Program-made: the position numbers and the translations under genes | The notes under the pieces: model-generated | Seen by the model: the letters and a program-made list of their open reading frames with translations, nothing else | Databases searched by the model: none | Told to the model about the DNA's origin: nothing | Assembly: GCA_018340375.1 (NCBI GenBank) | Contig: JAFFJZ010000007.1 | Span: 25,890,001 to 25,954,000, forward strand | Length of the DNA: 64,000 nucleotides | Reading direction: 5' to 3' | Origin: Gonatopus flavifemur | Lineage: Eukaryota > Arthropoda > Insecta > Hymenoptera > Dryinidae | Shown here: in pieces, positions 11,391 through 22,437 of the stretch | Layout: the number at the start of each line of letters is the position of its first letter | Numbering within the stretch: position 1 is the first letter of the stretch

Positions 11391-12054
11391 TAATGCCAAG
11401 ACTGACAATTGCACCATGATCAAGCTTGGTATGCCAAGCCTGGTTAGCCTAGCCTTGGCCGATGAGTGGCCCACCATAGCTGACCAAACCTTGATAGCGT
11501 CTTGACCATCAATGCTAGGGACAAGCATATTTTGCCGTGTTGGATTTCCGATATATATGAAAGCTGAATGCTCAGCAGAGAACGTTATTATCATCCTAAA
11601 CATGGACCTAGCTTGATAATATTGTTGGTAATTAGGCTACGCCCGGTGATAACTAGCATCGATAACAGCTTGGCTTATTAGCTTGGTAACATTGTTGGCC
11701 ATCAAGCTACACCCGGTGATGACTAGCATTGGCTCGAACCTGTCACCAAGTTTGGCCAATTACTCAAATGTGGTTGTTCAATCAAACTTGGACGCCAATG
11801 AAAAATCTATCTTACTCATTCAGCTCAAATTAATATTGTATATCAATAATGGTAACAATATCGATTGCAAGCATAGAACCAATATTGAATTTTAATATTG
11901 AACCGAGCTTGGATGCCAATCATTGAACATTGTTATCATTCCAGACATTAATCTAGTTTGGTGCCAATGTTGGTAATCAAGCTAGGCCCAGTGTTGACTA
12001 GCATTGACTCAAGCTTGGCACTAAGCATGGTACATTTGTCAAAGCATACCTGGG
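11391..12054. mobile_element. CAAGCTTGG-core palindromic element (CCCAGG...CCTGGG)
   Basis: The element starts CCCAGGCTCGTAATGCCAAG and ends GTCAAAGCATACCTGGG, with TT duplicated (11389-11390, 12055-12056). The interior repeats CAAGCTTGG/CCAAGCTTGG-like words and the pair GGCTACGCCCGGTGATAACT / CAAGCTAGGCCCAGTG in inverted and direct arrangement. The 102- and 70-codon open frames inside are by-products of the repeats. Confidence 0.7.
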
Positions 12055-12391
12055 TTGTTTCAATTGAAATTTTATAGAACTTTCTCAGAATCTTATGGAA
12101 GTTTTATAGAAATTCTGTAAAGATTGTATAGAAAATTTTACAAAAGTTTTTACAGGAGTTTGATTGAAATTTTCTAAAGGTTTATAGAATTTATACAGAA
12201 TTTTTGTTTTATTCTCATGTGAGATTCTGTATATCTCTGTAAAATTTCAATAGATTTGAATCAAATCTGCATAGAATTGAATTCAAAGAAAGGTGTATTT
12301 ATTTAGAGTAGTAGTAGAGTTCTTTTCGATATAAATGTTGACCTTAATACAGAAAAGTTTTATTTTGTAATTTTCAAAGAGGATTTATGTA

Positions 12392-13319
12392 CACTGTTAG
12401 AAAAATCTGTTTGGAATTTAATGTAAAAAGTTTGGAAGCAATTAACACACACAACTGTGTATTAATTTTCAAACATTTTTGTATCCTCAAAATAATAGAC
12501 AGAATTTTGAAATTCGAGCCACAACATTATAAAAATCGATTTAAAAAAATGCGTGAATTTTCAACACTATATTACTTAATTTCCAAAATTCCTCCCGAAT
12601 GGTTCATCATGTTATGGTGTGAAATTAATGAAAAAAATTCTGAAAATCAAAATACATATATGAATGAATTATTAGAATCGCGTGATTTGATTTTACGATG
12701 AATTTTCAACACCACATAATTAAATTTTAAAAATCCCTCCTGAATACTTCATCATGTTTTGTTACAAAATTAATACAAAAAATTCTGGAAATTAAAATAC
12801 ATATATGAGCGAATTATTAGAATTCCGTGATTTGATTTCACAATTAGTGATGTTGATTTTACAACAAGTAATTTTCCTCACAAAAATTCACATCGAAAGG
12901 GTAGACCACGATTGTCCCGAAATTTCCTGATTTATTGAAAACTAGTACTTTCTATTCATTTCTCAAAATCTACTAGTTTTCAACAGATCGGGGAATTTCA
13001 GGTTCACCCACTTTCGGGATAATCGCATATATCGGGATATTAATTTTCATAAACTGTGGTGAATATCAGAAACTTTGTTTGAAATTTGAGAAATATGTGA
13101 TTGATTTTCCAATATTCAAATAAATACAGAAATTCAATATCTACAGTTATGAATTTTCACAAACTGTTATGAATTTCAAAACTCTTGTTCAAAGTTCATG
13201 AAATATGTGATTGATTTTTCAACATCCAAATGTGGAATACAATTCATAATAGCGCCCTTGAAAATTAATGTACTTTTTTCTATGAACGTATATTAAATTC
13301 ACCAACATTTTTAACAGTG
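12392..13319. mobile_element. Palindromic element, CAC...GTG type (CACTGTTAG ends)
   Basis: The 928-bp element begins CACTGTTAGAAAAATCTG and ends CATTTTTAACAGTG, flanked by TA on both sides. It belongs with 13783-14005, 38456-38724 and 42877-43496. Inside are a 146-bp tandem duplication and a further palindrome around 12890-13040 with AAAGGGTAGACC facing GGTTCACCCACTTT. Confidence 0.7.
12553..12843. repeat. 146-bp tandem duplication inside the CACTGTTAG element
   Basis: Two direct units start at GAATTTTCAACACTATATTA (about 12554) and GAATTTTCAACACCACATAA (about 12700). They share TTCATCATGTT, the AAATTAATAC/AAATTAATG region and TTATTAGAAT..CGTGATTTGATTT. A 104-codon open frame spans the first unit and is not considered a gene. 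Confidence 0.7.
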
Positions 13320-13782
13320 TATGTTATTTATCGATTGAGGATTTAATCAATGGTTTGAAGGGGTTTGATTGATAGAATGTTTTGTATGTTTTACGGAATG
13401 AAATTCGAGGAAGTATATTCTTATTTGGTTCGATTTTTATTGTAGTTTTGAATTTAAAATTCTTTCAATCGTCATTTCCTCACGGAAAATAATTGTTGAA
13501 GCCAAAAGAAACATACAGTTTTTAGATAAAAGGAAGTACTGAGAATATAGAGTTCATTCAAGAGTTGCTGAACAGGGAAAAACCGTTTATTTCATCAAAA
13601 CTGATTGTTCATCAATATTCTTTCGAGTTCATGAATCATTTAGTTTTGAACATCCGAAATAACAATCATATAAAAAGGGATTTTCATCTTTGAAATTGGT
13701 GACACAGTTCTTCGTTTTAATCCTCAGTGGTCCGCGCCTTGATGAGTGTTTTATGGCAGAGTTATTTGTGAATGCGCATCTA

Positions 13783-14005
13783 CACTGTCAGAAATATCTG
13801 GAAGTTTTTTTCAATTACGTACATGAAATCAGGTTCATATACATTCTGCATTAAATTTAATGCACAAAAACATGAAAAGACTATAGATTATGCTACAGTT
13901 TACATTAAATTTCATGTAAAATGTGCATGAAACTGAATTCATGTACATACTTGAAAAAAACTTCCAGTAAAAACATTAAAATTAATGCAGAAATTTTTAA
14001 CAGTG
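13783..14005. mobile_element. Palindromic MITE, CAC...GTG type (CACTGTCAG ends)
   Basis: The element begins CACTGTCAGAAATATCTGG and ends GCAGAAATTTTTAACAGTG. TA is on the left and TG on the right, so one duplication base has mutated. It has the same interior as 42877-43496: GAAGTTTTTTTCAATTACG, TGAAAAGACTATAGATTATG and TTAATGCA words. This copy is uninterrupted and serves as the empty-site reference for the insertion at 43021-43405. Confidence 0.75.
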
Positions 14006-14379
14006 TGCTCGATATGAAAATCAAATAGAAGGAAGCAGAAGGTCTGTGGTTCTCCAGATTTGGTTGGCATCGTACGATTCTTTTTTAAATATGGCGAAGT
14101 TTAATGGTAGCCTCAAGTCGTTCTCAACTAGAGTTCAAGAAGAAAGATTTCCCCTCCTCTCCTTCGCTGTAGCATGGGTGCACACACGAACAAAAAGGAA
14201 TAGCTGCAGGACCTACTTGAATAGTTGATTTTCGACCATCTACTTGAGTAGTTGCTGCAGCTACTTGATAGTCAGGATAAGTAACACGTTTGTTGCCTCA
14301 ACTAGCTGTGAAAATTCCCGTCAAAAGGCTTGGAGCGACGCGCCGTCATCCTATTCGGTTAATTATTCCATTTTCTTCT
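14006..14379. other. No supported gene; short repeated words
   Basis: A 60-codon open frame shows no recognisable motif. Around 14195-14270 the words GCAGGACCTACTTGAATAG and GCAGCTACTTGATAG recur, a small degenerate repeat. Confidence 0.35.
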
Positions 14380-14717
14380 TTCCATAAAGTTATAGCAATT
14401 TGAAATTTTTGGGATTCCAGCGGATTAGAATCTAACAACTTTAAATTGTTATAGGTCTAAAAGAAAATATGACATGGAAGTTTGATTGTTTTCAGAGCTT
14501 CGCCATTTTTTGAATTCCCGAATGATATCAAGCTTGAATATATAGCACATTGTGCTTCTGAGTGGTTTGGATTTGAAAAAAATTGAAAGATCCTCATATC
14601 TCAAAGACTAAGCTTCAAATAAATTCTTCCCAAACGGAAAATCGTTGCATTTTGACTCCAGAATACCGCCTGTGAAGTATTCCCACTGAATTCTGAGAGA
14701 TCCGGTATATGGGGAGT
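14380..14717. repeat. Degenerate copy of the CAGGGTG-ended palindromic family
   Basis: Shared words with 1643-1954 and 60437-61001 include GTTATAGCAATTTGAAATTT, GCACATTGTGCTTCTGAGTGG, GGATTTGAAAAAAATTGAAA and GTTGCATTTTGACTCCAGAATA. The right end GAGAGATCCGGTATA is a decayed form of GGACACCCTGTA. Confidence 0.55.
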
Positions 14718-15700
14718 TCCGCGTGGAACCAGCCACCCATGTCTCCAAAATTTAACTGGACCAAATCTGATCACAAAAGCCGCAAAATGTTCATTGAATA
14801 ATAACTTTCGAAAATTGCTTGTCCTTTTGGGAAACCAAATGTTTTGGAGGTTGAAACACCTCCAAGAAGTTCAAAAACCAAGGAACTATGTGAAACAAGA
14901 ACAATTTCAATCTCATCTCTTCTGAGATATCTACCTTCAAAATTGGTATGGAGCTCGTTTGAGACCACAAAGAACCTCCGATAAGATAACCACCCCCTCG
15001 GACCTCCACGGTCCACCTTATTAGCATCATACAGATTCAGAATCTGTTTGAAATGAAATCTTAACTGTACACTCAAAAAAAAAATTCGTCAAAAATCAAT
15101 CACATTTTGTTGTTAGGGGTTTCCTTTGAAACAAATGAATACCATAGTCAAGTTAACGAATATACTGTAAAACTGCCATAAATTGCAGTCGATTCAACTG
15201 CATGTAGTTGAGTCAACAGTGAGTTTCAGTTGGATATATCCAGCGTTATTCTACTTTTGAACCAACTGTATCACTTTTCCCTGTACACTCTTTTTCTTCA
15301 ATGTAGCTGTTTTCGAGAAACCTCATCAAGCTCACCTGATAACATTGCAACAAGGTTAAATTGCTAGATGGGCACCTACTCCTTCTTCGCCCTTCGCGTA
15401 CACACAAGATAACCAATTGATGAATTATATGTATTCATACATTAAATCATCCCTAAAACATGTTTACATGTGAATTTTGAGCAAAAATTCACTACTATAA
15501 CGTGAAAAGCATACATTTTTGATTTATCGCATTCGATGATATTAACGAAAATGTATCGATCGATTTCTTGAAAACGGTCACAGTTAGAATTTCATGTCGA
15601 ATCAATTCTGGATCAGTAAGTTACGCCAAATCGAACCTCGCATCCCGTTTGGGAACCCATTTTTTTCATACTTATCGCTGCTTCTAGAGGGCTGTGATCC
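14718..15700. other. No supported gene
   Basis: A region at 14770-15076 is open in two overlapping minus-strand frames but shows no motif. Around 15180-15230 GCAGTCGATTCAACTGCATG and GTTGAGTCAAC form a small palindrome cluster resembling the cores seen elsewhere. Confidence 0.35.
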
Positions 15701-15717
15701 CGAATTCCTAACGTGGA

Positions 15718-15790
15718 AATAGTATATTGTTCATCAAGGGGGGAAAGTGGAAATTTCCCACTTCTCCCCGAGGTGAACATACTATTTTTC
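15718..15790. repeat. Palindrome preceding the 31-bp array
   Basis: ATAGTATATTGTTCATC and GAGGTGAACATACTAT flank a GGGAAAGTGGAAATTTCCCA centre, giving a stem of about 35 bp with few mismatches. Confidence 0.6.
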
Positions 15791-15876
15791 CCCACAACTG
15801 CAAGGAAAGTGGAAATCATCTGTTGAATTGCATATAAAATATTCATATGCGTATTTCAGAACGAAAAGATAGTTTG

Positions 15877-16400
15877 TATTTTCCTCCCGCTGCAAGCGGG
15901 CAGAAAGTATTTTCCTCCCGTTGCGAGCGGGCAGAAAGTACTTTTCTCCCGTTGCGAGCGGGCAGAAAGTACACGGAGAAAAAGGAATTCGCTGTGGCAG
16001 CGAAATCTACTTTTGCTGGGTTCCTTTTGCCATAGCAGCAAATTTTTTGCTGTGACAGCAAACTATTTGCTGTTCCAGCAATCTTGTTAGCTGCAACAGC
16101 AATTTTTTAGCTGTGGCAGCAAAAAATGTTTGCTATTCCAGCAAAATTTGTTTGCTATTCTGTATATAATACTGAAAATTCGCTGGCGGAGCAAACATTT
16201 TTTACTGCCACAGCTAGAAAATTGCGGTCGTAGCTAACACGATTGCTGTTATAGCAAATTTTTAGCTAGGTCAGCAAAAAATTTTGCTATTCTATATATA
16301 ATACCTCGATTTGCTGCGTCAGCAAATTTTTTCTCTCCGTGCACTTTCCTCCCGCTGCGAGCGGGCGGAAAATATTTTCCTCCCGCTGTGACACATTCGC
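15877..16400. repeat. 31-bp hairpin tandem array split by a MITE
   Basis: The unit TATTTTCCTCCCG..GCGAGCGGGCAGAAAG repeats at 15877, 15908 and 15939. After the inserted element it resumes at 16342 and 16373. All starts are 31 bp apart once the insertion is removed. Each unit carries a CCCGC-TGCAA-GCGGG stem-loop. The units abut with no variable spacer, so this is not a CRISPR array. Confidence 0.8.
15972..16341. mobile_element. GCTG..CAGC-core palindromic element, CAC...GTG type
   Basis: The 370-bp element begins CACGGAGAAAAAGGAATTCG and ends AAATTTTTTCTCTCCGTG. TA precedes it and CA follows it, exactly at a unit boundary of the 31-bp array. The interior is a run of short hairpins GCTG-N3..6-CAGC (GCTGTGGCAGC, GCTGTGACAGC, GCTGTTCCAGC, GCTGCAACAGC), which together form one large inverted repeat. 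A truncated inverted copy lies at 26643-26928. Confidence 0.8.
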
Positions 16401-16969
16401 TTGGAATTTAGCACTTTCTCCCCTAAAAATAGGTCAGAAAACATCAACTTTCCGTGCAGGTGTGGGAAAAATAACGTTTTACTGATGACTGAAATCGAGT
16501 TAGCTCACTAGATACCGGATTATATGCAAAATCATTAATTTCTGCTTCGAATTTCAGTGTTTCTGCATTGAAATACGACCAATCAAATATTCGATAATAT
16601 TTATGAAATAGTTGATGTCAATTATTGAATATATTATATGTGTTCATAGTTCTTGAATATTTCATCAATATCATTGATATTTGATCAATGTTATCGAATA
16701 TGGATTTGGTCATATTTTAGAATATATTTGATAACTGTTATCAATCCTTTCTTTCAGTGTATTTGACCACATCAGTTTTATTGATGACTGAGGACAAGAT
16801 TACAGGAAAATAAATATGTACATTTGTTGAAAAGTAATTATTTGAATTTCCCGCGAGAAGCAATATTGCCAAGTTTAATAATAGCATATAGAAAACAAAC
16901 TAAGTTGCACGGACTGAATACACGTTCCGTTGTATCGTTTCTTCCCTCTTCTCGTCGAACGACTGACAT
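16401..16969. repeat. TTGATATCAA/GAATATTC-rich palindromic stretch
   Basis: From about 16575 to 16760 the words AATATTCGATAATATT, TTGAATATATT, TCAATATCATTGATATTTGA and TATCGAATATGG recur as inverted pairs. This is a decayed palindromic element without clear ends. The rest of the segment shows nothing. Confidence 0.4.
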
Positions 16970-17150
16970 CCCACACAGCAAGCAGTCCTTCAAGACGTCT
17001 AAAAGAGTACTGAATTCATGTATCTTCTTATGAAAGATCTCTTGCTGCGCGAGTTCTATAAGACAACTGTAATTGAGATATATTCAAGAACACTCATAAA
17101 CATTTCTTGAGGATATCTTCAAGAGCACTTCTAGAACAATCCCAATAGAC
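16970..17150. repeat. Left arm of a possible CCCACACAGC-bounded element
   Basis: The arm starts CCCACACAGCAAGCAGTCC and continues with CTTCAAGACGTCTAAAAGAG and further AAGAxxTCTT words. The inverted counterpart lies at 21170-21432 (ATCTTCAAGAACTGCGTGC then TGTGTGGG). The two arms enclose the DUF7869 gene, a partial 17160-17830 repeat and two small MITEs. The flanking dinucleotides (AT and CG) do not match. Confidence 0.45.
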
Positions 17151-17159
17151 CAATTGAAC

Positions 17160-18200
17160 CCACGGGAAGAAGAACTCGACGAGCGCTCGAACCGCGGTAA
17201 GAGTATTGTCCAAGCGGTCACGTGGGGGACCGAAAAAAAAGTCGGAATTTTGGAAAACTAAAAATACTGGGTGATAGGGCTTGAAAAATCAATAGGAGTG
17301 TTCGTTCACAATGTCCTTCGATGATCAATAGTTTTCGAGAAAAAAATTAAAAAGTACCTCTTTTTCTCGTACTAAAAATGAATGTTTTTTCATCTTAAAC
17401 TCGTTATAACTCTAGCAGTTTTCAACGTATCAAGATGAGTCTTGCAGATTCTGATTCGGAACATTCCCCCGAAGATGACGATCTCGGCAAAATCTTCAAA
17501 AATTGATGCAAAATTAATGAATTTTCAATTTGAAGTGAGGACTTGGTTTTCAACGAAGAGGAAAACTTTGCATTGAAAAAGTGTCGGGGGGAGTATGAGC
17601 TACGAAAAACTTCCAGCGACAAAGTTGTTCGCTAGTGTGCGGACAAACTTTATGGAAAGTTTCAGATCAATTGGACTATTGGTTCGAAAGATACAGCGAT
17701 TTATCCATCAGCTCGCAACGGAAATTTCTCATGACTCTACGTCGTTTACCTGCTGAATATGAGGATCCGAATGAAAGGTTGCATTCACTCGATTTCTCAA
17801 CGTAGATTCATGTTTTTTTGGTCGAAGCATCCAAATATCCAACTATTTTTGCAAAATTCGTTATACATTGTTTTTTTTATAAACAATTTTTATTCAACGC
17901 ATCATTGTTCAATCCTTATTCTGCAAGATGAAAATTGAAGATTGAACATTTGCGTGCTCTCTCGAACTCAATAGTTTCCGAAACTTATTTCACGATTACT
18001 TGGACAAATCTTATCGGAATGATATAAACATTGATATCCAGATTCGATGTGTATTGCCGAAGTTTGTAAAATGATTCGAATGATGAAAACATTTCGTTTT
18101 TCAATAATATTTGATAACGAATTAGTGGCTCTCAGGCTCGTGTTTTCCGAGTTTCAACGACACAAAGTGTCGAGCGAAATGTGAAATTAAGGAAACTTCG
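17160..18200. repeat. Partial copy of the large palindromic element of 31504-39328
   Basis: The segment begins with AACTCGACGAGCGCTCGAAC and runs through GAGTATTGTCCAAGCGG, AAATACTGGGTGATAGGGCT, AACTCGTTATAACTCTAGCA, ACTTCCAGCGACAAAGTTGT and GCAACGGAAATTTCTCATGA. These are in the same order as the left arm at 31504-38080, but here without the solo LTR or mariner. It diverges around 17850 and the right arm is not visible. The 66-codon frame on the minus strand is a by-product. Confidence 0.65.
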
Positions 18201-18554
18201 AACAATAAAGTTATGCTCTTATGTTTGAGGAAGTTTTTCTGGAGATGTGAAATTAATCGAACAAAAAATATGGGGTTTGTGATTTATGTAAAACGATCTC
18301 GTCTTATGAACGGGTCCTGTATAACATCATATTCATGTCTTGAAATATATTTCAGACAAGTTTAAAATGTCTCATGCAACGTGTTTGGATATCATTCACA
18401 TCATATATGACACATACAAACCTCGTGATAAAAGTTCATTATTTGTACTTTTTCTTCAGTCATAAATGATTTGGAAATGCTAGTGAACTTTGAATTGTTT
18501 ATAGACATGATTGTCGAATTGAATTCGGACAAATTTAATTCGAATTCAATGTTA
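18201..18554. other. No recognisable feature
   Basis: AT-rich spacer between repeat fragments. Confidence 0.35.
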
Positions 18555-18661
18555 CCCTAACAGCACAACTGCTTTCCGTTACCTTTCGATACCTTTCTGC
18601 AAAGTATTACACGTTCCAGAAAGTCATCGAAAGGTAACTGAAAGCAGTTGTGTTGTGAGGG
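18555..18661. mobile_element. Short CCC...GGG palindromic element
   Basis: The 107-bp element begins CCCTAACAGCACAACTGC, continues TTTCCGTTACCTTTCGAT and ends ACAACACAACTGCTTTCAG-like in inverse, closing with GTGTTGTGAGGG. TA lies on both sides (18553-18554, 18662-18663). The right-hand TA is also the left flank of the next element. Confidence 0.75.
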
Positions 18662-18663
18662 TA

Positions 18664-18952
18664 CACGGAGAAAAAAGATTCGCTGGAATAGCAAGAATTT
18701 CGCTGTTCCAGCGAAATTCGCTCGTTATTATATGGACAGCAAGCAAGTTTGCTGAAATAAACGCCAATGATATTTTCAACGAATCAAGCTTCGCAAGACC
18801 AGCGAAGGACTGATGATTATAACGAATCAATACGTAAAAACAGCGAATTAGTTCGTTAATCCAGCGCATTGGTTCGTTAATACAGCGAATTTCTATTCAA
18901 TCCACTTAGCGAAGACGGATTCATTCAGATAGCGAAATCTTTTTTCTCCGTG
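18664..18952. mobile_element. Palindromic MITE, CAC...GTG type, inserted at a neighbour's TA
   Basis: The element begins CACGGAGAAAAAAGATTCGC and ends GCGAAATCTTTTTTCTCCGTG-like, with TA on both sides. The interior repeats GCGAA/TTCGC words (ATTCGCTGTTCCAGCGAA, CAGCGAATTAGTTCGTTAAT). It abuts the 18555-18661 element through a shared TA, so one inserted at the target duplication of the other. Confidence 0.75.
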
Positions 18953-19076
18953 TAATGAACCAAAATTGCCCCCCTTGGACACAATACACTGTAAAAAATT
19001 CATGTAAATAAACGATTCAAACTGCATACAATATATTTTGAACCAAAAAAAGAAATTATATCATTAGAGTGAATAA

Positions 19077-20713
19077 TTATTCTTTATTTTTAGGTTTTCT
19101 AATTGATATTTTCGAAAATAAGCTTTCAAAAAATTTTACACCTTTTGGACTCAAATATTTTAATAAAGTTTGTAAATCTTTCATCTTCTCTGCACTTATG
19201 CCAGTTGGAGCAGCTGGTGGTGATTTGCATAATGCATGTAAACTCACTGAAGATTTGATGATATGAATTTTTGGTTCTCCATTGTAAGTTTGGAATATAT
19301 TGATTTGACCGTTAGGAAAATATTGAATCTGTACTGCTTTGCTGATTTGCAGATTCTTAATATCTTTGACATTTTCCTGTAACAGAACCTCATAATCTCG
19401 GACTGGGCAATCTACTTCTCTGACAATTTTAAATGGTGGATTTCTTGCACTCTCTATGAGATCAATGTAGTCTTCATCCGTTTCAATAGTTTCAAGTTGT
19501 TTCTTTTTTTCGCCATATACTCCAAAATTCCGATCGCAAGAGCAGTATGAATGTCCACGAACTGGATACACATGTTCAAATTCAAGTTGCAATTCTTGAG
19601 CCAACGATGATAAGAAAGAGACGAGGAAACGGTTTTTATTCTGACCACCGCAACCATCCGAAAATAAATAAATTTCATTGTAATAATTAAGCTCCAATTC
19701 TTTCTTCATTGCATGTAAGAGATAAAATTGCACACAGTATTACCACCTTTCTTAAAATTTCCTTCTAAAAAAAAGAACATGTAACTTCTGCCATGTTCAC
19801 CGAAGACATGCACGTTAAAAACGTGTAGCCAAAGCAATCTCTTGTAGAACTGATTTGATACAGGAATTTTCGGCAAAGGTAAACTTTGACCGAAATCAAA
19901 TTCAAGACATAACACATTTTCTTCTGCCGACATTTTCTTCTTCAATATTTTGTACTCTTCTATACTTTTTTTATGCTGTTTGAACTCATCACCAGGATTG
20001 TTTTGCCGCTCTTGTTCAAAACACATGTTACAAACATCAGTGCGTGGTATTGAGAAAGAAAAATTCAAATGACGATTAAAATATTGAGAGTAGGTTGATA
20101 AATCAATCGGAGGATTTTCACAACCTGTTTTCGCTGTATAATATTCTAAAAACAAAGCGTATATTTTTTTCAGTGTTGAATTAGGATGATCAAAATATTG
20201 TAAACTAGACGTTTGACCGGCTTGACGTTTATAATGCGACTCAGAGTGTGGGATTAACAAACAGTGTTGATGGATCATTTGTTTTACATCTTCGGTCAAT
20301 CGCACTACGTGATTTCCATGTTTTCCCCGACTATCTTCGATAGTTTCATTATGTAATATCTTTTTCTGTATAGTTGTAAATCGCCCTTGTCCTATGTTCA
20401 ATAAATTACATAAAAATTTTTGACAAGTCTTTATGTCACCGAATTCAGCATGCAAAAAATAATTCCACAAAACAACTTTATTCTGCGCATTTCCTGTAAC
20501 ATTTGGCGCTCTCTTTTTCATGAGTCCAGCGAGGAAAATATTTTGAGAATCATATTTGCCATAGTTCCAAAATGTGTCATGAAATTTTTGTTGTTGTTGA
20601 ACAGGAATATTTTGGAAACACTGTTTTACGCAGCACGAATTTACGGGTTTGAATTGCTTAGCTCCAATAGATTTCCCAGAAGTCGAAACATATTCTCGTC
20701 CCTGTAATACCAA
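19077..20713 (-). pseudogene. DUF7869-type protein gene, one frameshift
   Basis: Two overlapping minus-strand frames (20713-19706 and 19733-19077) together give about 550 codons of one protein. The first part has GREYVSTSG near its start, a basic segment with HCLLIPHSESHYKR, a Cys pair in DVCNMCFEQE, and LEFDFGQSLPLPKIP. The second has FSDGCGGQNKNR and GHSYCSCDRNFG, the signature blocks of the DUF7869 family, which is widespread in insect genomes. Conserved acidic residues in those blocks suggest an RNase H-like nuclease or transposase fold; that is inference. The frames join at a T-run near 19724-19728 where one T appears to be missing. The 5' end looks like a splice acceptor (TTTGGTATTACAG then GGACGAG), so an upstream exon may exist. 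The reading frame is otherwise intact over 1.6 kb, so the copy is young. Confidence 0.7.
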
Positions 20714-21169
20714 ATGATCGCGTTATACAATTCGATATTCCAAACACTATCCAAGTTCTCAACATTGAATAATTATTTTTAAGTAATAATTTTGTATCGA
20801 CTGTAACACACTATTTAAAGATTATTTCAGTAATGTATCAATTGTATTTCATTCTTTCATCTTCATTACATTTCAATATTGTTCCACAAGAATATATCAA
20901 AAATCTGTCAACTGAAATGTTCCCTATTTGCAATGTCTCAGATATATTACAAAAGAAACATTACAATGAAATATTTCATAAATGTTCTTGAAATATTTAA
21001 AAAATAATTCAGAAATCTTGTATTGCAATGTAAGATTAGCGGACATTGCAATATTTGTGAAAGGACTTTGAAATCTCAGTACGACATGCAGCAATATTAC
21101 AAGAATATTCCAATATTTCAAACGTTAGATTTCTGCGGTCGTATTAGATTAGGTATTTATAACCTAAAC
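20714..21169. repeat. TGCAATATT-rich palindromic stretch
   Basis: Between about 20860 and 21125, ATATTGTTCCACAAGAATAT, CATTACAATG, ATTGCAATGT, CATTGCAATATT and ACAAGAATATTCC recur as inverted pairs. The ends are not clear. Open frames here are incidental. Confidence 0.4.
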
Positions 21170-21432
21170 CTGCTGACAATCTATCTTCTTAAATATATTT
21201 TGTTGAAGTCTTCCAGGAAAATATCTTTCAAACGCTTCTCAAAGATATCTATAAGATATCTCGCATGGTCGTCTTGGAGATGTCTTGAATCGAGACATCT
21301 TTTAGAAATCTTTCACAAGATGTCTTTCCAACACTTCTGAAAGATATCTTTAAGAACTCTTCAAGAACGTTCTTGAAGATCTCTCAATTGAGTATTCTTT
21401 TAGATATCTTCAAGAACTGCGTGCTGTGTGGG
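21170..21432. repeat. Right arm of the possible CCCACACAGC-bounded element
   Basis: Repeated AGATATCT, AGACATCT and AAGAACGTTCTT palindromes lead to AAGAACTGCGTGC and the terminal TGTGTGGG. This mirrors the arm at 16970. Confidence 0.5.
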
Positions 21433-21645
21433 CGGTACCGGATCAGAGTTATTTGGCGTTATCATCCCGTAGTCCGACCGACACCGGCCGTTAACGGTTG
21501 CACACTGGCAGCCTGTATCGAACCGGTACTGGACCATCCGTCAATTTCTATGTCGGTGCGTACAATCCAGTCTCTATAGATCACATACTACACGGTTACC
21601 TGTCCACTTTCTCAAGTTCAGGGGAACGTTGAATGAAACCGGGTG
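21433..21645. other. GC-richer segment, nature unknown
   Basis: A locally GC-rich block holds CGGTACCGG, CACCGGCCGTTAACGG and GAACCGGTACTGGACC, short palindromes around a GGTACC/CCGGTACC theme. No coding motif is recognised. Confidence 0.3.
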
Positions 21646-21843
21646 CCCATAAAACAGAAAACACTTTTCAAATACATTCGAACAGAAGTATTTAAAATGT
21701 ATACAAAATTCATATTTGATGTATTACAAATACATTTGAAATGTACCAAATGCATTCAAAAAACATTTCTGTTTGTCGGAAAAGGATTCAAAATACTTTT
21801 CTGATTGGAAAATGCATTTCAGAAGGTTTTTCTGTTATATGGG
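21646..21843. mobile_element. AAATACATTTG-core palindromic element (CCC...GGG type)
   Basis: The element starts CCCATAAAACAGAAAACAC and ends TTTTTCTGTTATATGGG, with TG duplicated (21644-21645, 21844-21845). The interior repeats CAAATACATT, TTAAAATGTATAC and AATGTACCAAATGCATT words. Confidence 0.75.
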
Positions 21844-21845
21844 TG

Positions 21846-22437
21846 AAGGGACGTGAATAACTTTTGCTCCCATCACGTGTGATTGAAAGTTCAATTGGAA
21901 ATTTCATAACAGTCTAGTGTCGTATAATTGAGAAGTAATAAACGCACAACGAGGACTGTACATCACGACTTTATCATGTCTGTAATACATCCCCAATCGC
22001 AGGGTCGTATGGCTAAGTTGTAGCCAATGTACAGTAATGGTCGTTAAAGTCTCACGACTTCGTTGTTTTTTATTACGACCAATCCCCTCTCTTCGGCCTG
22101 CAGATGAAAGTTTTGTCGCCCAGGAACCTGAGAATGGGAAAGTCTCTGTAAGCGTTTAAAAATCTAGGTGATTGCGAAACTGAATAAATCACGTTAATCA
22201 AATGAGAGAAGAAAGGAAGATATTAGGAAATCATCGGCGAGCTTTTCCAAGAAGATAAGATCCCGGAAGGAGAAGCATCAGAGAATAGGAAAGGTAATCA
22301 TTCAGAACTCTGTGTAGGCTACAAACGTTGATTGTGAGGTACAGTAGAAGGGGAAATTGTTGCCACGTGTTACTACAACATAACGAGATAAGTTTCTCTT
22401 TCCATATATATTTCTATAGAATGGCTACACAGGGAGA
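21846..22437. other. No recognisable feature
   Basis: A mixed-composition spacer with no open frame of note and no paired repeats. Confidence 0.35.

Noticed and set aside
12387..12701. 104-codon frame
   Set aside because: It spans a 146-bp tandem duplication inside a palindromic element; the second unit is not open in the same frame.
15877..16400. CRISPR-like array of hairpin repeats
   Set aside because: The units are contiguous at 31 bp with no spacers, and the setting is eukaryotic.
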